This document shows, piece by piece, positions 21,811 to 29,469 of a stretch of 64,000 nucleotides of DNA (the stretch's first letter is position 1; the number at the start of each line of letters is the position of its first letter). A program made the translations under genes and the position numbers. The notes under the pieces are model-generated. The model was not told the origin of the DNA and made no database searches. It was given only the letters and a program-made list of their open reading frames with translations. Source of the stretch: Sporomusaceae bacterium (GTDB taxonomy: Bacteria; Bacillota; Negativicutes; Acidaminococcales; JAJUGR01); assembly GCA_029265905.1 (NCBI GenBank), contig JAJUGR010000004.1:62001-126000 (forward strand), in the 5' to 3' direction.

Positions 21811-22251
21811 CTAACGGTAATTGTCCTGACGGCGTTGCTTGAACTTCTCCCACACAAACCGCACGGCCATGATGACGCAGCCGATGAGCAAGATGTTGAG
21901 CAGCACGCCCGCCAGCGTGGCAAACATGCCATTCGAACCAAAGCCGAAAGCGCCGCCCAGCAGGCTGCCGAGCAGCATGCCGCCGCCGAACATGCCCAAG
22001 CCGCGCATAAAGCCGCCGCTTGACGGTTGCTGCACTGCGGCAGCAGGGGTAGTCGCCTTGGTTTCCGGCGCCGTTTTACTGTAGCTGCTGGCCGGTGCCG
22101 ACGGCTTATACCCGCTGGAGGTGGAAGGAGCCGTTTGCGTGGTGGTCGTCCGCGGTGCGGATGTGCTGGTCTTGGAGCTGCTCTTGGCAGCTAGCCCCAG
22201 CCCTTGAAAAGCAAAGACAAAAATAAAGGTAAGGACAAGCAGTTTTTTCAA
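21811..22251 (-). CDS. Secreted or membrane-anchored Gly-rich protein of unknown function
   Basis: The 146-residue product has a signal peptide (about 1-21, MKKLLVLTFIFVFAFQGLGLAA). A Ser/Thr/Pro-rich, low-complexity stretch follows (about 23-78). Then come a glycine-rich segment (GGFMRGLGMFGGGMLLGSLL) and a membrane helix near 110-130 ending in a basic tail. The glycine-rich plus helix pattern resembles the N-terminal part of bacterial Tim44-like proteins, but the Tim44 fold itself is missing. It starts two bases after the preceding small gene ends, so they are likely co-transcribed. Confidence 0.6.
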   Translation of the reverse strand: MKKLLVLTFIFVFAFQGLGLAAKSSSKTSTSAPRTTTTQTAPSTSSGYKPSAPASSYSKTAPETKATTPAAAVQQPSSGGFMRGLGMFGGGMLLGSLLGGAFGFGSNGMFATLAGVLLNILLIGCVIMAVRFVWEKFKQRRQDNYR

Positions 22252-22253
22252 GG

Positions 22254-22532
22254 CTATTCCTCCTGATGCGTTTTGACGTCTTCCGGGAAGGTGTAGATCT
22301 CGGCTAAGTTAGCCAGCTCTCCGGACAAAAAGCGGTCGATGTCGTGCACGTCAACGTAGAACGTGCATTCAACTTCCATGTACCCCTGCGCTTTTCCCTG
22401 GTTGGCCTCCCGGACTTCCAGGAGCTTCTCCCGCAGCCTCAGGCAATCCTCGCGTGACGCCGTCACGCTCAGCGTCGCCAGGGGCGCGCCGTGTTCCCGA
22501 AAAATATCCAGTAAATCGACTCGTTCAGACAT
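22254..22532 (-). CDS. Small cytoplasmic protein of unknown function
   Basis: The 92-residue acidic product has no signal or membrane segment. It looks like a mixed alpha/beta fold: a beta stretch LATLSVTAS, a helix with REDCLRLREKLLEVREA, and strands YMEVECTFYVDV. I do not recognise the family. A GAGGTG site precedes the ATG. It is two bases upstream of the Gly-rich membrane protein gene and probably shares its message. Confidence 0.55.
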   Translation of the reverse strand: MSERVDLLDIFREHGAPLATLSVTASREDCLRLREKLLEVREANQGKAQGYMEVECTFYVDVHDIDRFLSGELANLAEIYTFPEDVKTHQEE

Positions 22533-22633
22533 GTTTCAGCACCTCTAACTTCTCGTTTTGTCAGTTTATTGTACAACAGCCTGTCTATTATTATACCATA
22601 TAATGCCGACAAGTTGCGTTTGAAACGCAAAAG

Positions 22634-22673
22634 AAAAGGACACCCGGCGCGGCTTTTTCCGGATGTCCCTTTA
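22634..22673 (-). terminator. Intrinsic terminator
   Basis: A stem of about 13 bp (22634-22647 with 22659-22672, one G-U pair and one bulge) is followed on the minus strand by TTTTCTTTT. It lies just after the outer-membrane protein gene ending at 22686. Confidence 0.75.
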
Positions 22674-22685
22674 TCTTATCAGCGC

Positions 22686-23171
22686 TTAGAACTTGTAGGT
22701 CAGGCCAACCCCAATCCGATCGCGATCATCACCATGATCCGGCATAATGGCCCGATAATACACATTGGCATCCAATTCGCGATTGATTTTATAGGCGGCG
22801 CCGATTTGCAGTTCCGTAAACTCGCCGCTGAAAATCGCGTAACCGTGCCCATTCCAATTTTTATCAATTCCGTGAGTCGCCCCAACACCAAGATAAGCGG
22901 TGCCGCCGCTATAATCCCGGTGGCCTACAATCCCGCGGAAATGATTCGTGAAGTGGTACTGGCCGTAAAAATCGAACATATCATCTCTGCCCATATCAAT
23001 ATTCTGCAGGCCGAACGTCATGCGGTCGCCCAGTTTGTTTTCAATGTAGATGCCGTCATTCGAGGCGCCGACAGCCGTTTGCCCCTTATCCAGGTCATTT
23101 AGAGGAGCCGCCATCGCAAAGCCGCAGTTGATAACCAAAAGAGCTGCTGCAAGACAGAATATTTTTTTCAC
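22686..23171 (-). CDS. Small outer-membrane beta-barrel-like protein
   Basis: The 161-residue product has a signal peptide (about 1-21, ending FAMAA). The rest consists of alternating polar/aromatic strands, for example DFYGQYHFTNHFRGIVGH and YAIFSGEFTELQIGAAYKI. It ends RIGVGLTYKF. The C-terminal Phe and strand periodicity are those of proteins inserted by the BAM machinery, which implies an outer membrane. The size suits an eight-stranded barrel. Function unknown. It has a good sigma-A promoter upstream and its own terminator, so it is a single-gene unit. Confidence 0.65.
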   Translation of the reverse strand: MKKIFCLAAALLVINCGFAMAAPLNDLDKGQTAVGASNDGIYIENKLGDRMTFGLQNIDMGRDDMFDFYGQYHFTNHFRGIVGHRDYSGGTAYLGVGATHGIDKNWNGHGYAIFSGEFTELQIGAAYKINRELDANVYYRAIMPDHGDDRDRIGVGLTYKF

Positions 23172-23248
23172 TTGAATCCCCCCTATTTTTGCTTTTAGGC
23201 ACCCTGCCCCGACTAGCCCCCTTCACCAAAATCAGAATGTCTAATTTA

Positions 23249-23277
23249 ATGATACATGAAATCGCGCGAAAATTCAA
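23249..23277 (-). promoter_or_regulatory. Predicted housekeeping promoter for the outer-membrane protein gene
   Basis: On the minus strand TTGAAT and TATCAT are separated by 17 bases, about 75 bases upstream of the ATG at 23171. This is a good match to the sigma-A consensus. Confidence 0.5.
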
Positions 23278-23335
23278 ATTACAACCAAGCCAGTATCGGC
23301 CTTGAGTTATGTGGTTGTGTGGTGCCTGACCCCGA

Positions 23336-23364
23336 TAAAAAGGCCCGGCGAAATGTCGCCGGGC
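23336..23364 (-). terminator. Intrinsic terminator
   Basis: A 9-bp GC-rich stem (23343-23351 with 23356-23364) with a four-base loop is followed by five Ts on the minus strand, just after the stop of the gene ending at 23376. Confidence 0.8.
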
Positions 23365-23375
23365 TCGTTTTACGG

Positions 23376-23936
23376 TTAGAATTTGAAGTTCACGCCGGCG
23401 CCAAGTCCTTTAAATTGCGCGCCGTTGTTGTCGTCGTAACGCTTCCAGCTCAAGTCAAGCTGCGTGTTTTTGTTCAGCGAATAGGTCAGGCCGACCGACT
23501 CGTCCTTGAACTCCGTGCCGTTTTGATAAGTCGCATAAACGGCTACCCCGCCGCCCAGCGGCTGCCGAACCGTTGCGCCATAAAACAGGCTGTTGTCGCT
23601 GTCCATATTGTCCGCCGCCATATGGCGCTGGCCGACCATCAAGGAAACATTCGGAATCAGCAGGCTGGTTTGAATGCCATAGTCGGTGTACGAATTGTCG
23701 CTCGACGCGGCGTGGTTGACAAACACCCCATAGCCAAGACCGAGGCCAACGGTAGCGTACACCTCATCAAAGCCCTTTTTGCCGTGATCGATGCTGCCGG
23801 TAGTTTTCTTCAACTCATAATGGTTGTATCCGAATTGAACGTCGCCAAGCCCCGCGTTCGGATCGGGAACGGCGCACAGGCCAGCGGTCGACAGGCCCAA
23901 AACAAATACGGTAGTCAAAATGGCTGCTTTTTTCAT
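23376..23936 (-). CDS. Outer-membrane beta-barrel-like protein
   Basis: The 186-residue product starts at ATG 23936 (MKKAAILTTVFVLGL), with GAGGAG seven bases upstream and a signal peptide of about 22 residues. The mature part is rich in alternating strands with Gly and aromatic residues (VYATVGLGLGYGVFV, QTSLLIPNVSLMVGQRHM) and ends KGLGAGVNFKF, again a BAM-type terminal Phe. It resembles the neighbour at 22686 in architecture but is not obviously a close duplicate. Function unknown; its presence supports a diderm envelope. Confidence 0.65.
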   Translation of the reverse strand: MKKAAILTTVFVLGLSTAGLCAVPDPNAGLGDVQFGYNHYELKKTTGSIDHGKKGFDEVYATVGLGLGYGVFVNHAASSDNSYTDYGIQTSLLIPNVSLMVGQRHMAADNMDSDNSLFYGATVRQPLGGGVAVYATYQNGTEFKDESVGLTYSLNKNTQLDLSWKRYDDNNGAQFKGLGAGVNFKF

Positions 23937-24060
23937 GCTAACTCTCCTCACATGCTTTGCTACCATGTAGTATACCAGCAAACGGACAAAAGGCAACCGT
24001 TTTTCCACTTACAGCCGCCTTACGGCCTTGCTCCGCCTCGCCCCCGGCAGCTCCCGCCAG

Positions 24061-24570
24061 CTACTCTTGCACCAGGATTTTCGTGATCTCGGCAATATAG
24101 AGAGTGTGGTAATCCTTGTTCGGGTACCAGGTTGACTCCGCGCCCTGCTCGATGAAGCACTCGGGCTGATAAGCCTGCGCGTACATTTTTTTGCAGACCA
24201 CCACGGTCTTGGCCTCCGCAAAATAAGGCGTCTGCTCCTCATGCGCCAGCGTCAGGTTCGTTTTGGCGATTTTGTCCTCATCCCGGCCGGATTTGCTGCC
24301 CAAATAGTTCAAAGCCGGACGGAATCTGTCGTCGAGAAAACTGAGCGAAAAGGTCTCAGCTTGGTCGACAAACTCCTTGGTGTAGCGCTGCGGACGCAGC
24401 ACGATATAAGCCACGTTTTTCCCCCACATCACGCCAAACCCGCCCCAAGACGCGGTCATCGTATTCGCTTTGCCGTCCTTTTCGGCCGTAATCAGCATCC
24501 AATCCTTGCCGATCATCGTAAAAGGGTTTTGTTGCAACTGCTCCGGTGCAATCGTTTTAAACTCAGCCAT
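24061..24570 (-). CDS. Flavin reductase-like FMN-binding protein
   Basis: The 169-residue product matches the flavin reductase/FMN-binding split-barrel family. It shows KDWMLITAEKDGKANTMTASWGGFGVMWGKNVAYIVLRPQ in pieces typical of the FMN site (TMTASW near 35-40), then YTKEFVDQAETFSLSFLDD and a short C-terminal region. It probably moves electrons between NAD(P)H or a donor protein and flavin. I used ATG 24570 (MAEFKTI), about 12 bases after AAGGAG; an in-frame ATG at 24591 overlaps that site. It stands alone with no partner that names its substrate. Confidence 0.7.
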   Translation of the reverse strand: MAEFKTIAPEQLQQNPFTMIGKDWMLITAEKDGKANTMTASWGGFGVMWGKNVAYIVLRPQRYTKEFVDQAETFSLSFLDDRFRPALNYLGSKSGRDEDKIAKTNLTLAHEEQTPYFAEAKTVVVCKKMYAQAYQPECFIEQGAESTWYPNKDYHTLYIAEITKILVQE

Positions 24571-24681
24571 GTCATCCACACGCTCCTTCATTGTGCTATC
24601 TTTAGAATAACATCATATACTGCCCAAAAAAGCCCGTCAAGGCAAGCCTCCGGCCTGCGCGGGAGAGCGGTTGCCGGCGAC

Positions 24682-24727
24682 AAAAAAAAAAGCGGGGCTG
24701 ACGCAAGCATGCTTGCGTCAGCCCCGC
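24682..24727 (-). terminator. Intrinsic terminator with 36-bp perfect palindrome
   Basis: Arms 24692-24709 and 24710-24727 are exact complements, followed on the minus strand by ten Ts. It ends the gene at 24733. Confidence 0.9.
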
Positions 24728-24732
24728 CGGGC

Positions 24733-25353
24733 TTATCTGTGCCAATCGTTCCGATCGTTGTCGCGCTTATCGTGCCGATGGTCGTTCCGGTCATGCCGGT
24801 CGTGTCCGTCCCGGCGATCGCGGTGGTCCCGCTCCCAGCGCTGGTGGTCGCGTTCCCAGCGGCGGGTGTCCCGGTGGTGGCGGTGGTGACCGTCGCCGTC
24901 GATGTCAATGTAGGTAACGTCAATGCCGCGGTGGCGGGAAATAACGACGACGTCATCACAGTCGCGCTTGAGATCTTGAACATGGACGCCGTACATATGG
25001 GCGATTTGACCCCAGCCCATGTTGCGGCGGTGCCGGGCGATTTCACGCACGGGACGGCCGGAACGTTCGGCAATGCCGTACACCAAGGATAGATCGCCAA
25101 AACCCAAGTCAAAGTCGGCACGCAGGGCGAATACCTCGTCCTCATCAAAGTGATGGTGGTACCGATCCGATAAAATACGCGAGAAATGCCGGCTGTCGCT
25201 GGAAAGTTTTGTGCGCGAGGTTTCAAAATCAACATCACCGGTAGAAATACGGACACTGGAATGCGTAACGGAAGCTGCATCTGCACCGAGCGGTACAACA
25301 AAAGCGAGCGCCGTTGTCAAGGCCACGGCTGCTACATAACGTCGTGCTAACAT
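24733..25353 (-). CDS. Exported protein with His/Asp/Arg-rich C-terminal tail
   Basis: The 206-residue product has a signal peptide (about 1-27, ending ADAAS). A helical middle region follows (FALRADFDLGFGDLSLVYGIAERSGR in pieces, then WGQIAHMYGVHVQDLKRD). The last 50 residues or so are almost only His, Asp, Arg, Trp and Asn, with repeats such as RRWERDHQRWERDHRDRRD. Such tails usually bind metal ions, and the middle region looks like a helical spacer. No family recognised. Expression may be controlled by the palindrome at 25396-25411. The gene has its own terminator. Confidence 0.6.
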   Translation of the reverse strand: MLARRYVAAVALTTALAFVVPLGADAASVTHSSVRISTGDVDFETSRTKLSSDSRHFSRILSDRYHHHFDEDEVFALRADFDLGFGDLSLVYGIAERSGRPVREIARHRRNMGWGQIAHMYGVHVQDLKRDCDDVVVISRHRGIDVTYIDIDGDGHHRHHRDTRRWERDHQRWERDHRDRRDGHDRHDRNDHRHDKRDNDRNDWHR

Positions 25354-25395
25354 ATTGAATACCTCCTTGTCCTTCTTGTACTCATTGTAGCACGA

Positions 25396-25411
25396 GACTG
25401 ACTAGTCAGTC
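25396..25411. promoter_or_regulatory. 16-bp palindrome, candidate TetR-family operator
   Basis: GACTGACTAGTCAGTC is a perfect palindrome about 43 bases upstream of the start codon at 25353. It lies just before a TACAAT -10-like hexamer on the minus strand, so a bound repressor would block RNA polymerase. TGACTGACTAGTCAGTCA-like sites are typical of TetR-type repressors. No such regulator gene is in the window. Confidence 0.45.
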
Positions 25412-25450
25412 ACATTAAAAAACAATCATAAAAAGCTAACAATCGACATA

Positions 25451-25482
25451 AAGCCGCAAAGATTTTGCCTCCTTTGCGGCTT
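25451..25482 (-). terminator. Hairpin after the flavoprotein gene, possible terminator
   Basis: An 11-bp perfect stem (25451-25461 with 25472-25482) lies about 70 bases after the stop codon at 25554. It lacks a clear T-run, so termination is uncertain. Confidence 0.4.
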
Positions 25483-25553
25483 CACGCTCCCTGTTTCATT
25501 TATTGCTGTTTTAAACCGGTTTGCTGACAAATGAACAGCGGGCAACAGGCACG

Positions 25554-27230
25554 CTATTCAACCGGTCTTGTGCCAAAAACCGGTCCGTCTTGTGCATAAG
25601 CCACGGTCGTATGCTTGCACCACTGCCCGTCTTGCTGCGGAAAATCGCGGCGGACATGGTGTCCGCGCGATTCCTGACGCAGCAGGGCGCTGCCCGCAAT
25701 CAAGCGGGCGGCCGTACACATGGTTTCCAACTGCAGCAAATCGACCAGTTGCTGATTGTAGCAGGAAACCGGCGGCACAGTCGCCTGATTCACGGTTGCC
25801 TCGATCGCGGCGGCGATTTGAGCCAACCGGTTGAGGCCTTGCGCATCACGCTCTACGCCGGCATAAGCCTGAACGGCGGAGCGCAACTGCTCACGCAGTA
25901 GCTGAAGCTTGATCGCCGCCTGCTGCTTTGACGCCACTTTCCGGGCGACGCGCTCCGTCTGCGCCGCAAGCGAAGCGGCGTCAACGGCATGGCCCGGCTG
26001 CGCCGCTGCCCACCGATGGGCAGCCGCCCCCGCCCTGGCGCCAAAAACCTGCGTGGCGGTAACGCCGTTCCCCGCCAGCCGGTTGGCCCCGTCAAAATTG
26101 CCGGCGCATTCGGGCGTGGCAAACAGGCCCGCCAGCGTGGACTGGCATTCCTCCGTGATATGAATGCCGCCCATCAGATAGTGGGCGCCCGGGGCAACTT
26201 CAATTTTGTCCGTCGCCGGGTTGACGCCGTGCGCCTTGATGTAGTTATACTGGGCGATGTCCAGTTTCTTTTCAACCGCCGCCTGCCCCTTGGGCGAGTC
26301 GCCCACGTACCAGTGCAGTCCGCCGTGCGCCTGCCCTTTTCCGGCTTGGATGGCGCGCGCCATGATCAGCATCGCTTCGTCGCGCACCGGCAGCGGTTTG
26401 GGCAGCACCGGACGTCCGTCGCAGTCATACACATTGCCGTCCAGCACGTCTTCCGCCAAAAACTCATAATGGACAAAGGCGCCCTTTAGGGACGGCGGCC
26501 ACACGATCACGGATGGATAGAACAGAACCATTTCCATGTCGACCAGTTCGGCGCCGGCCCGGTAAGCATAGACAAGCCCCTCGCCGGTGGCGTCAGTCGG
26601 ACAATCAGTAACGGCCCACAGCCACTGGCATCCGCCCGTTGCCAGGACGACCGCCTTGGCGCTGATCTGCACCAATTCCCCGGTGCGCAAACACAGCCCC
26701 AGCGCGCCCGCCGCAGCCGGCTTCCCGCCAGCGTTGCTGGTCAGCAGGCCCGTAACAAAAACATCGTCCAGCAGGGTAATGTTCGGGTGGGCCCGGCATG
26801 CGTTGGCCAGCGCCGCAACCAGCCCCACACCGCCGCCCTTGACAAACAGGTTGCGCGGCTTGGACTGGCCGGGGAACTGGCCAAGCGAAAAACCGCCTTC
26901 CGGGTTGCGGATAAAGCGGGCACCGTACCGCTCGGCGTCCAGGACGCGTTCGCACGCGTCCTGGGCCAGCACCCGGGCCAGCTTTTTGTCCCCGATCCCG
27001 CCGCCGCAGCGCACAATGTCCTGAAAGTATTCATCCGGGCTGTCGTCCGGATGAAAGGGCGCCTGCATGCCGCCGGCGGCCGTCAGGGTAATCCCCGATT
27101 TCCCAATCGGCCCCTTGTTGACGACAAGCACCCGCGAGCCGGCCTCAGCCGCTGCCAGCGCCGCCCGGAGACCGGCCCCGCCGCCCCCGACCACCATGAC
27201 GTCCGTTTCAACTTGCCGGGTGATTTTCAT
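25554..27230 (-). CDS. FAD-dependent oxidoreductase, fumarate reductase/succinate dehydrogenase flavoprotein family
   Basis: The 558-residue protein opens with an FAD-binding motif, VMVVGGGGAGLRAALAAAEAG (residues 11-31 in part), followed by KSGITLTAAGGMQAP. Near the end of the catalytic part lie GAHYLMGGI and FDGANRLAGNG, equivalent to the substrate-site region of SdhA/FrdA. The usual H-P-x-x-x then R-x-E-G capping segment is not evident, so fumarate or succinate may not be the substrate. Its start overlaps the upstream 2Fe-2S gene by ATGA, so the pair is likely one complex without a membrane anchor. Exact reaction unknown. Confidence 0.75.
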   Translation of the reverse strand: MKITRQVETDVMVVGGGGAGLRAALAAAEAGSRVLVVNKGPIGKSGITLTAAGGMQAPFHPDDSPDEYFQDIVRCGGGIGDKKLARVLAQDACERVLDAERYGARFIRNPEGGFSLGQFPGQSKPRNLFVKGGGVGLVAALANACRAHPNITLLDDVFVTGLLTSNAGGKPAAAGALGLCLRTGELVQISAKAVVLATGGCQWLWAVTDCPTDATGEGLVYAYRAGAELVDMEMVLFYPSVIVWPPSLKGAFVHYEFLAEDVLDGNVYDCDGRPVLPKPLPVRDEAMLIMARAIQAGKGQAHGGLHWYVGDSPKGQAAVEKKLDIAQYNYIKAHGVNPATDKIEVAPGAHYLMGGIHITEECQSTLAGLFATPECAGNFDGANRLAGNGVTATQVFGARAGAAAHRWAAAQPGHAVDAASLAAQTERVARKVASKQQAAIKLQLLREQLRSAVQAYAGVERDAQGLNRLAQIAAAIEATVNQATVPPVSCYNQQLVDLLQLETMCTAARLIAGSALLRQESRGHHVRRDFPQQDGQWCKHTTVAYAQDGPVFGTRPVE

Positions 27231-27589
27231 TGCTCCCCGCCCCTTTCCAGCACGGCCAGCGGCTGCGAAAAATCGACAACCACATCGCGAATCCGCTTAA
27301 ATTTGGAATGCGGCTCAACCACAACCGTTTCTCCCGGCAAAACCAGCGTCATGCACCCAAACACATCTTTGCCGTTCACCCGCACCAGGCACGAACCGCA
27401 GATTCCTTTGAAACAGGTCGACGTCCGGCAGGCAAAAGTCGGATCGATTTCGTGCACTTTCGCCAATAGGGCCATGACGGATAGCGGTTCTGTGCTCTCC
27501 ACTTGAAAATCCTCAAAATGCCCCATCCCGGCCGTCTCCGGCGCAAACCGAAATACCCGGGCCACCATGCTTGAAGCCTGTTCCGTCAT
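27227..27589 (-). CDS. 2Fe-2S ferredoxin-domain protein, partner of the flavoprotein
   Basis: The 120-residue product resembles only the N-terminal plant-ferredoxin domain of SdhB/FrdB. The cluster ligands are C59, C64, C67 and C79 (C-x4-C-x2-C-x11-C) in CFKGICGSCLVRVNGKDVFGC, with an additional C54. The C-terminal domain that normally binds 4Fe-4S and 3Fe-4S clusters is missing, and the length shows this is a complete small protein, not a truncation by the next gene. It overlaps the flavoprotein gene by four bases and probably passes electrons to its FAD. Confidence 0.75.
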   Translation of the reverse strand: MTEQASSMVARVFRFAPETAGMGHFEDFQVESTEPLSVMALLAKVHEIDPTFACRTSTCFKGICGSCLVRVNGKDVFGCMTLVLPGETVVVEPHSKFKRIRDVVVDFSQPLAVLERGGEQ

Positions 27590-27658
27590 GTTGCTCCCCC
27601 CACCGTTTTCATTATTTGCCAGGACGAACTATGGGCGACGCAAAAACCCTTGCTGCCG

Positions 27659-28192
27659 TCACAAGATAAACGTGCCGTACAGCAAGAAACCAACACCGAC
27701 CACGCCGACGGCCAGGCCGGCATACCAATAGCCATTCGCCTTATTGATCGTCGCCAGAGATGACAGCAAAATGCCGACTTGCAAAAACATCAGCGCCTGC
27801 CCGTAAACCGTATTGTATGTGCGTGCCTTGTCGCGCTCCGCTTCCATGCGCTTGGCCTCTTCGGCAATTTCATTTTTTTCCGCTTTGTACCGCTTAACCT
27901 CGGCCTCAAAGCCCGCAAGCTGTGTATTGACGGCTTCCGTCCGTTGCGCTTGCGGCAGGATGGCGTTCATCGCGTCGCGCTGCACTTGGTATTGCGTTTC
28001 CTTAATGCTTTTTGCCTGGTAATACGCCCACTGGTCAGACGCCTGCGTCTGCGCCAGCACCATGCGGTTGCCATAGCCGGCCGCTTTGAAGGAAGTCAGC
28101 GTCGCGCACGCGGCCAACAGCAGGGTGGTAATGGCAATAAACATCGGTATCCGGTCTTTCCACGCGGTTTTTTCTTGCCCTTCTTGACTCAC
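27659..28192 (-). CDS. DUF4337-like membrane protein
   Basis: The 177-residue product has an N-terminal membrane helix (about 15-35, MFIAITTLLLAACATLTSF), then the DUF4337-type segment ASDQWAYYQAKSIKETQY. A charged coiled-coil-like stretch follows (about 85-125), and two C-terminal hydrophobic helices (about 130-177). Function of the family is unknown. It lies between the 2Fe-2S gene and an asparaginase gene without obvious linkage. Confidence 0.65.
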   Translation of the reverse strand: MSQEGQEKTAWKDRIPMFIAITTLLLAACATLTSFKAAGYGNRMVLAQTQASDQWAYYQAKSIKETQYQVQRDAMNAILPQAQRTEAVNTQLAGFEAEVKRYKAEKNEIAEEAKRMEAERDKARTYNTVYGQALMFLQVGILLSSLATINKANGYWYAGLAVGVVGVGFLLYGTFIL

Positions 28193-28329
28193 AACGACCC
28201 TCCCAATACTTGTTTGCTTCCAATTATATCATCGTCCCGCCCAGATCGTCCATTTGCCCCGGTTTCCAAGCGGCCAATGCCACCGACCGCGCGCTGCGCT
28301 GCGCCGCTGGCGCTCAATCACATTAACCG

Positions 28330-29316
28330 CTAGGGACGTTCAAAATAGCGGGCCAGGTCGGCCGCGTTTTCCGCCAGGCCAAGCGCCAGCATCAGCTTGA
28401 GGCGCGCTTTTTGTCCGCTCATTTCGCCTGCCAAGAGAACGCCCATGTTCTTCAGCGGGATGACGCCGCCTTCATAGCCGTACACATCCAGGACGCGTCC
28501 GCCATGAACCCGCGTCGTCAACACGACCGGAATGCCGGCGGCCAGGGCCGCTTCAATGCCGGGCACCACGGCCGGCGGCACGTTGCCGCGGCCAAACCCT
28601 TCGACGACGATGCCCCGGACGCGCTTTTCCACCAGGCAGCGAAAGAAAAAATCATCGGAACCGGCCACCAGTTTGATCAAATGGACGTCCTCCACCAGCG
28701 CCTGCGGCTGGATTTTTTCCCGCCCCAGCGACTGGCGGCGGAAAATCACCCGGTCCTCGTCCACATAGCCGACCGGCCCCCAAAAGGGCGAGGCGAAGGT
28801 CTTCGGGTTCGCCGAATGCGTCTTCGTCACTTCCCGCGCGGCGTGGATCTCCTCGTTGACGACGACCAGCACGCCTTGCCCGGCCGCAGACGCCGAAAAG
28901 GCCGTCCGCACCGCGCACAAAATGTTTTTCGGGCCGTCCGGGCTGATTTCGGCCGAGCTGCGCATGGCGGCCGTCAGGCAGACCGGTTTGTCGCTTTTCA
29001 AGACAAGATCGAGCAAAAAGGCCGTCTCCTCGAGCGTATCCGTGCCGTGCGTCACGACCACCCCCGCCACCTCCGGCCGCGCCAGTATGACGTCGAGCAT
29101 CCGGGCGATGTCAAACATCATCGCCGGCGTGATATGGGGACTGGGCAGGTTTGCGTATTCAACCACCTCGACCGGTCCGACCTCGGCCAGCGGCGGAACG
29201 GCGGCCACCAGCTCCGGGCCCGTCACGGCCGGCACAACGCTTTGCGAAAACGGATCGTACCGCATGGCAATCGTGCCGCCGGTCGTTACGATGACAACTT
29301 TTTTTGCTAGGTTCAT
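28330..29316 (-). CDS. ansA: L-asparaginase, cytosolic type
   Basis: The product (328 residues from ATG 29316) has both asparaginase signatures: TTGGTIAMRYDP near the N-terminus with the nucleophile Thr, and VVTHGTDTLEETAFLLDL with the Thr-Asp pair. The later lysine segment is AAMRSSAEISPDGPKN. No signal peptide is present, unlike the second asparaginase at 58690. It hydrolyses Asn to Asp and ammonia. An in-frame ATG at 29328 is an alternative start, but it touches the GGAAGG site. It is downstream of malic enzyme but separated by a terminator. Confidence 0.88.
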   Translation of the reverse strand: MNLAKKVVIVTTGGTIAMRYDPFSQSVVPAVTGPELVAAVPPLAEVGPVEVVEYANLPSPHITPAMMFDIARMLDVILARPEVAGVVVTHGTDTLEETAFLLDLVLKSDKPVCLTAAMRSSAEISPDGPKNILCAVRTAFSASAAGQGVLVVVNEEIHAAREVTKTHSANPKTFASPFWGPVGYVDEDRVIFRRQSLGREKIQPQALVEDVHLIKLVAGSDDFFFRCLVEKRVRGIVVEGFGRGNVPPAVVPGIEAALAAGIPVVLTTRVHGGRVLDVYGYEGGVIPLKNMGVLLAGEMSGQKARLKLMLALGLAENAADLARYFERP

Positions 29317-29406
29317 TTGATTCAGCATCCTTCCATCTGACTGTTCGTACCGGATTTGCCTCTATTATAGCAAAATCGTGATCGCCCTGCCGCTTCTTCA
29401 CAAATC

Positions 29407-29447
29407 AAAAGGACGGAGCCTTCTTCCTGCGGAAGAAAACTCCGTCC
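29407..29447 (-). terminator. Intrinsic terminator after malic enzyme
   Basis: Arms GGACGGAG (29411-29418) and CTCCGTCC (29440-29447) enclose a second inner stem, with TTTTGATTTG downstream on the minus strand. Confidence 0.75.
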
Positions 29448-29469
29448 CATACGTCTGCAACTACTTTGC

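Noticed and set aside
24588..25301. Minus-strand frame of 237 codons overlapping the His/Asp-rich protein
   Set aside because: Thr/Gly-rich shadow of the repeat region in another frame; the frame at 24733-25353 has a signal peptide, promoter and terminator.
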